Below are positions 1 through 8,200 of a stretch of 15,987 nt of DNA, piece by piece. A model generated the notes under the pieces. That model ran no database searches. It worked only from the letters and a program-made list of their open reading frames with translations, and had not been told where the DNA came from. The translations under genes and the position numbers were made by a program. The DNA comes from Armatimonadota bacterium (GTDB taxonomy: Bacteria > Cloacimonadota > Cloacimonadia > Cloacimonadales > TCS61), in assembly GCA_030612605.1 (NCBI GenBank), contig JAUWNO010000011.1:1-15987 (forward strand). Direction: 5' to 3'. Numbering within the stretch: the stretch's first letter is position 1; the number at the start of each line of letters is the position of its first letter.

Positions 1-1
1 G

Positions 2-400
2 ATCAAATCCGGCTGGCTTGATTTTGATGTTGTGGTAACTACTCCCAACCTAATGGGAAAGATTGGCAGGCTGGGAAAAATTCTGGGACCGCGTGGTCTG
101 CTGCCAAGTCCAAAAATTGGAACAGTTACCATGGACGTTAAAAAAGCAGTTAGCGAATCAAAAGGTGGTAAGATAACCTACCGCGTGGACAAATTTGCCA
201 ATTTACATATTATTGGCGGGAAACTGAGTTTTGAAAGTAAAAAGCTCAAAGAGAATATTTTAACTATCATAAGTGCGATACTTCGCGAAAGACCTGCCAC
301 CTTAAAAGGTGTGTTCATCAAAAGTATTGCCCTAACTTCAACAATGGGTCCTGGCATAAAACTGGATATTACAAGTGTTACCTTAGAAGCGAAGAAGTAG
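2..400 (+). CDS. rplA: 50S ribosomal protein L1, 3' part (5' end outside window)
   Basis: Base 2 opens the reading frame, so 132 codons are visible out of roughly 230 in a typical L1; the N-terminal third lies upstream. The protein binds 23S rRNA at the L1 stalk, helps release tRNA from the E site, and in many bacteria also represses translation of its own operon. The visible part has the family signature LGPRGLLPSPKIGTVT followed by the KLKENI and KGVFIKS segments and a closing TMGPGIKLD, all in the usual L1 order. The stop codon overlaps the GGAG that serves rplJ, so the two genes are almost certainly co-transcribed and probably translationally coupled. An internal GTG at 32 is not a credible start, because conserved L1 sequence (SGWLDFDVVV) is read in frame upstream of it. 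Confidence 0.97.
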   Translation: MKSGWLDFDVVVTTPNLMGKIGRLGKILGPRGLLPSPKIGTVTMDVKKAVSESKGGKITYRVDKFANLHIIGGKLSFESKKLKENILTIISAILRERPATLKGVFIKSIALTSTMGPGIKLDITSVTLEAKK

Positions 401-409
401 GAGTGAAAT

Positions 410-946
410 ATGGTTCAGGCATATAAAATTGATGAAGTAAAAAAAATCAAAGAGAGATTGGATAACGCAAAAGCGATTGTTCTGGTAGATTATAAAGGTG
501 TTAATATTGAAGAGGTGGATGAGCTGCGCAACAGGATGCGTAACGCTAAAGTAGATTATTTCGTTTCTAAAAACACTTTTATCAAAATTGCTCTTAATGA
601 GCTGGGAATTTCAGATTTGGATAATCATCTTAAGGGACCCACGGCAATTGCTGTTGCCATTACCGATGAAGTTGCTCCTGCCCGGGAATTGATAAAATTC
701 AAAGAAGATATTACGAAAGATAAGGATTTCCCAAGTTTTAAAGTAGGTTTGATTTCCGGAGAATTCATGACTGCTGAGCAGTTGGAAAAACTGGCGAAAC
801 TTCCTGCCAAAGAAGTTCTTCTTTCCATGGTTCTTCAGGGATTCAATGCTCCGATTGTCGGATTTGTAGAAGTACTGCAGGGTATTTTAAGAAAATTTGT
901 TTTTGCTGTTGATGAAGTTGCAAAACAGAAAGCCCGAAAAAAATAA
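410..946 (+). CDS. rplJ: 50S ribosomal protein L10
   Basis: L10 forms the base of the ribosomal stalk, anchoring L7/L12 dimers to the 23S GTPase-associated region where EF-G and EF-Tu act. The 178-residue product is slightly longer than E. coli L10 (165). It shows the N-terminal rRNA-binding core: an AKAIVLVDYKGV strand near residue 25, ELRNRMRNA near residue 45, and YFVSKNTFIKIAL near 55. A helical C-terminal tail then offers the L12 docking site. The start is ATG with GGAG at 400-403, overlapping the rplA stop. The gap to rplA is only nine bases, so the long 5' leader that L10 uses for autoregulation in E. coli cannot be here. rplL follows after 26 bases. Confidence 0.97.
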   Translation: MVQAYKIDEVKKIKERLDNAKAIVLVDYKGVNIEEVDELRNRMRNAKVDYFVSKNTFIKIALNELGISDLDNHLKGPTAIAVAITDEVAPARELIKFKEDITKDKDFPSFKVGLISGEFMTAEQLEKLAKLPAKEVLLSMVLQGFNAPIVGFVEVLQGILRKFVFAVDEVAKQKARKK

Positions 947-962
947 AAAATATATATCTGAT

Positions 963-967
963 GGAGG
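963..967 (+). promoter_or_regulatory. Shine-Dalgarno site that fixes the rplL start
   Basis: GGAGG ends five bases before the ATG at 973. An in-frame ATG at 961 overlaps this site, has no Shine-Dalgarno of its own, and would add MEDK to a protein whose family begins MADK or similar. The downstream ATG is therefore the better start. Confidence 0.8.
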
Positions 968-972
968 ATAAG

Positions 973-1347
973 ATGGCTGATAAAAAACAACAGGTTATTG
1001 ATATTATCAAAGAAATGAGTGTGATTGAACTTTCCGAACTGGTGAAAGAACTGGAGGAACTTTTTGGTGTGACTGCTGCTGCTCCGGTTGCTGCTGTTGC
1101 TGCTGCTCCTGCTGCTGCTGAAGCTGCTGAAGAACAAACTGAATTTGATGTAATTTTTACTGGTGCAGGTGATAAGAAAATTCAGGCGATCAAAGTTGTA
1201 CGTGCAATTACAAAATTAGGTCTTAAAGAAGCTAAAGAATTAGTTGATAATGCTCCCAGACCAGTGCTTGAAGGAGTATCAAAAGAGGAAGCAGAATCAG
1301 TTAAAGCTCAGATCGAAGAATCAGGTGCTAGCGTAGAAATCAAATAA
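973..1347 (+). CDS. rplL: 50S ribosomal protein L7/L12
   Basis: L7/L12 is the mobile stalk protein that recruits and stimulates translational GTPases. The 124-residue product has the standard three parts. Residues 1-33 form the N-terminal dimerisation and L10-binding helices. Residues about 34-53 are a flexible hinge rich in alanine and proline. The C-terminal domain from about 57 has the KIQAIKVVRAITKLGLKEAK helix that contacts elongation factors, and it ends GASVEIK. Length matches the family (about 120-130). The hinge alanines are nearly all encoded by GCT, giving a low-complexity DNA tract at 1075-1131. The gene is followed by a terminator-like hairpin that separates it from rpoB, as expected where stalk protein is needed in large excess over RNA polymerase. 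Confidence 0.97.
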   Translation: MADKKQQVIDIIKEMSVIELSELVKELEELFGVTAAAPVAAVAAAPAAAEAAEEQTEFDVIFTGAGDKKIQAIKVVRAITKLGLKEAKELVDNAPRPVLEGVSKEEAESVKAQIEESGASVEIK

Positions 1348-1362
1348 TGATTTTTGTTATCA

Positions 1363-1410
1363 GACGGAAGTGGGAAAATATGCTCACTTCCGTTCTATCT
1401 ATTTTTTTTT
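1363..1410 (+). terminator. Intrinsic terminator or attenuator between rplL and rpoB
   Basis: Nine Watson-Crick pairs join 1364-1372 to 1385-1393, extended by a G-T and a G-C pair to 1374/1383, around an eight-base loop. T-rich sequence follows directly, ending in nine T at 1402-1410. Because the T run starts about eight bases after the stem, read-through is likely to be substantial, which fits an attenuator. In E. coli the same gap holds a partial terminator and an RNase III site. There is no sign of a separate strong rpoB promoter. The structure is seen directly; the attenuating role is inferred. Confidence 0.65.
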
Positions 1411-1444
1411 ACAACCCTTGCGAAGAATTTCGCTTTTTGCGTAA

Positions 1445-1450
1445 AAGGAG
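1445..1450 (+). promoter_or_regulatory. Shine-Dalgarno site for the TTG start of rpoB
   Basis: AAGGAG lies nine bases before TTG at 1460. No ATG or GTG at a suitable distance gives the family N-terminus, whereas TTG reads MKEFKSYSRIRK, which fits the start of RpoB. Confidence 0.75.
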
Positions 1451-1459
1451 TTAAGACTT

Positions 1460-4400
1460 TTGAAAGAATTTAAAAGTTATTCCCGAATAAGAAAAAAAGC
1501 TGAAAAAGCCGGTCTTCCAACTGTGCAGGTTCCCAATCTTCTGCAGATGCAGATATCTTCTTATCATCATTTTCTTCAAAAAGATGCTCATCCTCAAAAA
1601 AGAGAAAATTATGGACTTCAGGCAATACTTACATCGATTTATCCCCTGGAAGACTCAAAAGGCATTTACCATCTCGATTATATCGATTATGTGGTCTTGA
1701 AAGAAAAGTATAATACTGACGAATGCATCGAACGAAACCTTTCTTTTCAGGCACCGATTAAAGCAAGAATGAGATTGATAATCTATGATGAAGAACTTCT
1801 GAAAGAGACAGGTGAACGAAGAGTAAAAAATACTATTGAACAAGACGTTTTTCTGGGTGAAATTCCCTTGATTACAGATGACGGAACATTTGTGATAAAT
1901 GGAGCTGAACGTGTTATTATCAGTCAGCTTCATAAATCTCCGGGCGTATTTTTCACTGAAACAAAACATGCCAGCGGTAAAATATTATATTCATCTAAAG
2001 TGATTCCCTATAATGGTTCATGGCTGGAATTTAAGATGGATATCAATGATGCTATGTTTATTTTGATCGATAAACGCAGAAAACTTCCGGTAACAGTTAT
2101 GTTGCGTGCTGTTGGCTTATCTACTAACGAAGATTTGCGAAACCACTTTTATGAAGAAGAAGAAGTAACTGTCAAAAATGCCAAAGGAAGATTTTTTTTC
2201 AAAGATGTATTTGATGAAGAAACCGGTGAAGTTGTCTGTGAAGCAGCCTCTGAAATCGATGATGAGATTTTGGAACAACTCAAAGGATCCGGTCTGAAAA
2301 AAATATCTGTAATTGCTCAAAAGCACGAAATAACTCGAAAAATAATTGAAAATACAATTGCCAAAGATTTGACAACAAATCAGGAAGAAGCAGTAAAAAA
2401 AATATACAACCTGATAAGACCCGGTGAGGAACCAACTTATGAAGTAGCACTCGAGCTTTTCAATCGTATGTTTTTTAATGAGAGACGTTATAATCTGGGA
2501 GAGGTTGGACGTTATAAGATTAATTTCAGGTTAAATTTGGATATTGATCCATCCATTCATATTCTTACAAAACAGGATCTGGTGGCGATTGTTGAAACTT
2601 TAATCGCAGTCCACAAAGATGAAGATGTAGTTGATGATATCGACCATCTGGCAAACAGAAGAGTGAGAACTGTGGGCGAGCTTCTGCAGGAACAATATAA
2701 TATAGGATTATCGCGCGTTGCCAGAACTGTGGTGGAAAGAATGTCGATCGCTAATTCGGATGAAGTTACAATTCACGATTTGATAAACAGTAATGCTTTG
2801 ATCGCTGTGGTGCAATCGTTTTTTCTCACAGGTCAGCTTTCTCAGTTTATGGAACAGACTAATCCGCTTACTGCTGTTACTCACAAGAGAAAACTTTCTG
2901 CTCTCGGTCCGGGCGGATTAACCAGGGAAAGAGCAGGATTTGAAGTTCGAGATGTCCACTATTCTCATTACGGCAGGATCTGTCCTGTGGAAACTCCTGA
3001 AGGACCGAACATTGGTTTGCAATCTTCTCCCGCTATGTATGCCAGAGTAAATAAATTTGGTTTCTTGGAAACACCTTATATCAAGGTTGAGAACGGCGTC
3101 ATCACTAAAGATGTGAAATATCTGGATGCAAACGAGGAAGAAGACCGAATAATTGCTCAGGCAAATATCAATTATGATGAAAATCTTAAGATAACCGATA
3201 AACTGGTTTTTGCACGCCACAAAGGTGAATTCCTTCAATATAATCCCGAAGAAGTTCAATATATGGATGTTTCACCGCAGCAGATAGTTTCTGCGTCTGC
3301 CGCACTTATTCCTTTTTTGGAACATGATGATGCAAACCGTGCTTTGATGGGTTCTAATATGCAGCGTCAGGCTGTTCCGCTTATCTGTCCTGAAGTTCCG
3401 CTGATTGGAACCGGTATGGAAAAAACCATTGCCGAAGATAGCGGCGTTGTTGTTGTTGCTCCTTATGATGGGAAAGTTACAAAAATAACCAGTACTTATA
3501 TTGATATTGAAAGAGAGAACCCGGATGACAGCGTTCTTGATATTAGAACTCAAAGTCGTATTTATCTGAAAAAGTTCGCACGCTCAAACCAGGATACCAG
3601 CATGAACCAGCGACCAACTGTGAAGAAAGGTGATATTGTTAAGAAGGGTGATATTATCTCTGATGGACCTGCTGTTGATAATGGCAGATTGGCTCTTGGA
3701 CGAAACATGTTGGTTGCCTTTATGCCTTGGTATGGTTACAATTATGAAGATGCAATCATCTTGAGCGAAAACGTAGCTCGCGATGATATGCTTACTTCTG
3801 TGTATATCGAAGAACATGAAGTTCTGGTTCGAAATATGAAGAATGGAAAGGAAGAACTGGCATATGATATTCCCAATGTTCCCACCAAATCTTTACGGAA
3901 TCTGGATAAAACCGGAATCATCAGAGTAGGTTCGGTTGTAAAATCTGCAGATATCATAGTTGGCAAGATCACTCCTAAAAATATAGATATTGATCCTTCT
4001 CCGGAAGAGAATCTGATGCGAGCGCTTTTTGGGGATAGAGCCGGTGATTTCACCAATAGTTCTCTCAAGGCAAAACCAGGCATGGAAGGCGTAGTTATTG
4101 ATGTAAAAGTTTTTTCCCGGTTAGAAGGGGTGGATGAATTTAGTGAAACAGAAAGAAGAGAGGAAACTCTTACCCATATGAAACAAGAGCGTTCAGAAAG
4201 ACAGAAAAAGATTGATGAATATCTCAAAAGACATTTGACAGAAGCTCTTTTAGACGAAGTTGCTAAAAACATTGTCGATTCAAAAACTAATATGTTTTAC
4301 ATCCCAACAGGGAAAAAGATCAACAAAAATAATATTAAGAAAATTAATTTCAACAGGCTGAATTTAGATTATGATTTAGTAGAAAATAACGAGAAAAATC

Positions 4401-5254
4401 GTACAATTTATAATGATATCATTCTAAAAGTAAATAAAGCTGAAGAAGAAAATAAGAATATTTTCAAAAAAGTTCAGGAACGCCTTAAGCACGGTGATGA
4501 ACTTCCGTATGGCGTTCGAAAAATGGTGAAAGTCTATATTGCTAAAAAACGTAAAATTGCTGTTGGTGATAAAATGGCTGGCCGTCATGGTAACAAAGGT
4601 GTTATTTCCCGCATCAGCCCTATCGAAGATATGCCCTTTATGGAAAACGGAGAACCTGTTGATATCGTCTTAAATCCTTTGGGTGTTCCTTCTAGGATGA
4701 ATATCGGACAGATAATGGAAACACATCTTGGTTTGGCAGCAAAAATCTTAGGGTATCATATTGAGACACCTGTTTTTGATGGAGCTACCTTAAAAGATAT
4801 TCAATCCGAAATGAAAAAAGCTAAATTAGCTTCGAATGGGAAACAGGTTCTTTTTGATGGAAAAACCGGTGAACCTTTCAAAGAAAAAGTTACAGTCGGC
4901 ATTATGTATATGCTTAAATTGAATCATTTGATTGCAGATAAAATGCATGCACGCTCAACAGGACCTTACTCGCTTATTACGCAGCAACCTTTAGGCGGAA
5001 AAGCTCAGCATGGAGGACAAAGGTTGGGAGAAATGGAGGTTTGGGCTTTAGAAGCGTATGGTGTTTCCCGCTTGCTCGAGGAGATGTTAACCATCAAATC
5101 TGATGATGTGGAAGGGCGAACAAATGCATTTAAAGCTATTACCAGTGGGCAGAATCTGCCAAAACCAGGTATTCCTGAATCATTTAATGTACTGGTTAGT
5201 GAATTAAAATCTCTTTGCTTTGATATAGAATTCATTACAGATAAGGAATCTTAA
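1460..5254 (+). CDS. rpoB: DNA-directed RNA polymerase subunit beta
   Basis: This 1264-residue protein forms one pincer of RNA polymerase and half of the active site. It uses a TTG start. Landmarks in order: INGAERVIISQLHKSPGVFF near residue 147 (beta lobe, rifampicin pocket); the rifampicin cluster at 460-482 within QLSQFM...THKRKLSALGPGGL; VETPEGPNIGL near 512; the active-site lysines K1038 and K1046 in KMAGRHGNKG; and the C-terminal clamp TGPYSLITQQPLGGKAQHGG with EMEVWALEAYG. Between about residues 900 and 1020 there is a lysine- and glutamate-rich insertion, placed like the E. coli beta SI2 insertion. Compared with E. coli, the rifampicin cluster differs at D516 (E465 here), S522 (T471) and R529 (K478), while the H526 and S531 equivalents are kept. 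rpoC follows after 39 bases. Confidence 0.98.
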   Translation: MKEFKSYSRIRKKAEKAGLPTVQVPNLLQMQISSYHHFLQKDAHPQKRENYGLQAILTSIYPLEDSKGIYHLDYIDYVVLKEKYNTDECIERNLSFQAPIKARMRLIIYDEELLKETGERRVKNTIEQDVFLGEIPLITDDGTFVINGAERVIISQLHKSPGVFFTETKHASGKILYSSKVIPYNGSWLEFKMDINDAMFILIDKRRKLPVTVMLRAVGLSTNEDLRNHFYEEEEVTVKNAKGRFFFKDVFDEETGEVVCEAASEIDDEILEQLKGSGLKKISVIAQKHEITRKIIENTIAKDLTTNQEEAVKKIYNLIRPGEEPTYEVALELFNRMFFNERRYNLGEVGRYKINFRLNLDIDPSIHILTKQDLVAIVETLIAVHKDEDVVDDIDHLANRRVRTVGELLQEQYNIGLSRVARTVVERMSIANSDEVTIHDLINSNALIAVVQSFFLTGQLSQFMEQTNPLTAVTHKRKLSALGPGGLTRERAGFEVRDVHYSHYGRICPVETPEGPNIGLQSSPAMYARVNKFGFLETPYIKVENGVITKDVKYLDANEEEDRIIAQANINYDENLKITDKLVFARHKGEFLQYNPEEVQYMDVSPQQIVSASAALIPFLEHDDANRALMGSNMQRQAVPLICPEVPLIGTGMEKTIAEDSGVVVVAPYDGKVTKITSTYIDIERENPDDSVLDIRTQSRIYLKKFARSNQDTSMNQRPTVKKGDIVKKGDIISDGPAVDNGRLALGRNMLVAFMPWYGYNYEDAIILSENVARDDMLTSVYIEEHEVLVRNMKNGKEELAYDIPNVPTKSLRNLDKTGIIRVGSVVKSADIIVGKITPKNIDIDPSPEENLMRALFGDRAGDFTNSSLKAKPGMEGVVIDVKVFSRLEGVDEFSETERREETLTHMKQERSERQKKIDEYLKRHLTEALLDEVAKNIVDSKTNMFYIPTGKKINKNNIKKINFNRLNLDYDLVENNEKNRTIYNDIILKVNKAEEENKNIFKKVQERLKHGDELPYGVRKMVKVYIAKKRKIAVGDKMAGRHGNKGVISRISPIEDMPFMENGEPVDIVLNPLGVPSRMNIGQIMETHLGLAAKILGYHIETPVFDGATLKDIQSEMKKAKLASNGKQVLFDGKTGEPFKEKVTVGIMYMLKLNHLIADKMHARSTGPYSLITQQPLGGKAQHGGQRLGEMEVWALEAYGVSRLLEEMLTIKSDDVEGRTNAFKAITSGQNLPKPGIPESFNVLVSELKSLCFDIEFITDKES

Positions 5255-5257
5255 GAG

Positions 5258-5279
5258 CTTCTTTATTTTAAGAAGTTTT
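5258..5279 (+). other. Weak hairpin between rpoB and rpoC
   Basis: Six pairs join 5258-5263 to 5270-5275 around a six-base loop, followed by TTTT. The stem is AT-rich and probably too weak to terminate. It ends seven bases before the rpoC Shine-Dalgarno site. It may be an RNA processing site or chance. Confidence 0.25.
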
Positions 5280-5281
5280 AC

Positions 5282-5286
5282 GGAGG
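5282..5286 (+). promoter_or_regulatory. Shine-Dalgarno site for the GTG start of rpoC
   Basis: GGAGG is placed seven bases before GTG at 5294, the only start codon at the right distance that gives a normal beta-prime N-terminus. Confidence 0.75.
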
Positions 5287-5293
5287 TAAGTTA

Positions 5294-8200
5294 GTGATAA
5301 GAGAAATCAAGAGAAATAAAAGAGTTGAAAACTACGATAAACTAAAGATAAAAATCGCTTCTCCAGATTCTATCAGAGAATGGTCTTATGGAGAAGTAAC
5401 AAAACCGGATACTCTAAATTATCGAACTCTGAAACCGGAAAAGGGTGGTCTTTTTTGCGAAAGAATTTTCGGACCTGAAAAAGATTATGAATGCAGTTGC
5501 GGAAAGTACAAAAAGAAACGCTTCCAAAATACGGTTTGTGACCGTTGCGGTGTGGAAATAACTTCTTCACGCGTGCGTCGTTCCCGAATGGGTCATATAG
5601 AACTTTCTGTTCCGGTTAGCCACATCTGGTTTGTGAAAAGCCTGCCGAGTGTGGTTGGCACAATTCTGGATATGCCTATTAGAAAATTGGAACGAATTTT
5701 ATATTATGAATCATATATAGTTTTAAATCCCGGAGATAGTGATTACGAAAAGAAAGACCTGATTGACGTTGATGAATACTATGAAATCCGAGACAGGGTA
5801 GGCGCTGATTTTGTTGCTTTGATGGGAGCGGAAGCTATCAGAATTCTGCTCGAAGAATTGAATTTGGAAGACGAAGCAATGAATCTTCGTACTATCATAA
5901 AAATGGAAACTTCAGTTCAGAAAAAGCAGAAAGCTACAAAGAAACTGAAAATCGTCGATGCATTCAGAAAATCCGGGAATAGACCGGAGTGGATGGTTAT
6001 TGAAGTTCTACCTGTTCTTCCACCAACTTTGAGACCTCTTGTTCAGTTGGAGGGAGGAAGATTTGCTACAGCAGATTTTAATGAATTGTACAGAAGAGTG
6101 ATTACCAGGAATAACCGTTTGAGAGGTTTATTGGATATTAGAGCTCCTGAAGTAATTTTGAGAAATGAAAAGAGAATGCTGCAGGAAGCTGTGGATGCTC
6201 TTATTGATAATTCCAGGAAATCCCGTCCTGTAAAAGGAAGAGGAAATAGACCTTTAAAAGCTTTGGCTGACCAGCTTAAGGGAAAAACCGGAAGATTCCG
6301 TCAGAACCTTCTGGGGAAACGTGTTGATTATTCGGGTCGTTCAGTTATCGTTGTAGGACCGCAACTAAAATTGCATCAGTGCGGATTACCCAAAGAAATG
6401 GCTATAGAGCTTTTTAAGCCTTTTATCATTGAAAAATTAGAAAAGATTGGAGAAGCAGAAAAGGCTAAAACAGCAAAAAAACTGATTGAAAAACAAAGAC
6501 CACAAATCTGGAAAATCTTAGAAGAAGTGATTGAAGATTATCCGGTTTTATTAAATAGAGCTCCTACTTTGCATAAACATGGTATTCAGGCGTTTATGCC
6601 TGTTCTAACCGAAGGCAAAGCAATAGAATTACATCCGCTTGTGTGTATCCCTTATAATGCAGACTTTGATGGAGACACCATGTCCGTGCATATACCGTTA
6701 TCCTCGGAAGCTCAAATGGAAGCTCGTGTGCTGATGCTCTCTTCGAGAAATCTACTCCTTCCTGCCAGTGGAAAACTGGCAATGGCAGCAAGTCAGGATA
6801 TTGTTTTAGGAAACTATTATTTAACTGTTTTAAAGAAAACCGATCCTCCTGCAGACGACAAGATAAGATTCTTCAGTTCTTCAGAAGAACTAATTTTGGC
6901 TTATGAACGAGATGAATTTGTCAGCAATGCCAGAAATCCAAAGAAAACAGAAAAAGATCTGGAAATTCACTCCTGGGTAAAAGTTCTGATAGGTGATGAA
7001 CTTATTACTACAACAGTTGGACGAGTAATTTTTAATCAGATTATACCTGAAGAAATTTCCTTTAAGAATCTCACTTTTACAAAATCTCTAATCAATGATC
7101 TATCAATGGAATGTTATGTTAAAGTGGGTCAGCACAGAACTGCTTTATTCCTGGATGATTTGAAAGATATGGGATTTAAATATGCAACTAAAGCAGGCAT
7201 CACTTTTAGTGCCAGCGATGTAATTGTGCCAAAAGATAAAAATAAGATAATTTCTAAAACAACTAAAGAGGTTGAAAAAATCATCGAAAGCTATATGAAC
7301 GGCGAAATTACGGAAACCGAAAGATATAACCGGGTGATTGATAGATGGAAAATGGCAACGGAAAATGTTACTCAAGTACTGATGAAGGAACTCGAGGTCG
7401 ATCAGGGTGGATTTAATTCTATCAATATGATGTATCTTTCCGGTGCTCGTGGTGGTAAAGACCAGATCAAACAGCTTGGAGCAATTCGGGGTCTTATGGA
7501 TAAACCTTCCAGAAGTTTATCCGGAGGTATGGCTGAGGTTATTGAAACTCCTATTAAATCTAACTTTAAGGAAGGGTTAACAGTTCTGGAATACTTCATT
7601 TCTACTCACGGAGCCAGGAAAGGATTGGCAGATACAGCTTTGAAAACTGCTGATGCTGGTTACTTGACCAGGAGATTAGTGGATGTTGCCCAAAATTCGG
7701 TTATTATGATTGAAGATTGCGGCACAATCGAAGGTAGTGAAGTTTCAGCTTTGAAAGAGGGATTGGAAGTAGTAGAACCTTTATCTGAGCGTATAGCCGG
7801 TCGTACAGCAGCCGAGGATATTGTAGATCCGGTTACTGATAAAATTATTGTGGAAATTGGCATGGAAATATCCGATGAAATGGCATTAATAATTCAAAAT
7901 CATGGGATTAATACTGTTAAAGTCCGCTTGGTTCTTACCTGTGAAGCAGAACAAGGAGTTTGTGCAAAATGTTACGGCAGGAATATGGGAACTCACAAAC
8001 CTGTTACAATTGGTGAACCGGTTGGAGTGATTGCTGCTCAAAGTATTGGTGAACCGGGAACCCAGCTTACTCTGCGGACTTTCCATATCGGGGGAACAGC
8101 CAGCACAATTGTTGATCTGGCAGAAGTTATTGCGAGCGGCGATGGAATAATTAAATTTCAAAAAATGAATGCAGTAATAAATCGTGATAAGGAATTGGTC

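Noticed and set aside
961..1347. Upstream ATG at 961 as the rplL start
   Set aside because: This ATG overlaps the GGAGG that serves ATG 973 and has no ribosome binding site of its own; 973 gives the normal family N-terminus.
1420..1438. Second small hairpin with five T just before the rpoB Shine-Dalgarno site
   Set aside because: The stem is only five pairs (1420-1424 with 1429-1433), too weak to call a terminator beside the much stronger hairpin upstream.
3742..4272. Long open frame on the - strand inside rpoB (176 codons)
   Set aside because: It is antisense to a conserved essential gene, shows no recognisable motif and has a serine-rich shadow composition typical of the reverse of a charged coding region.
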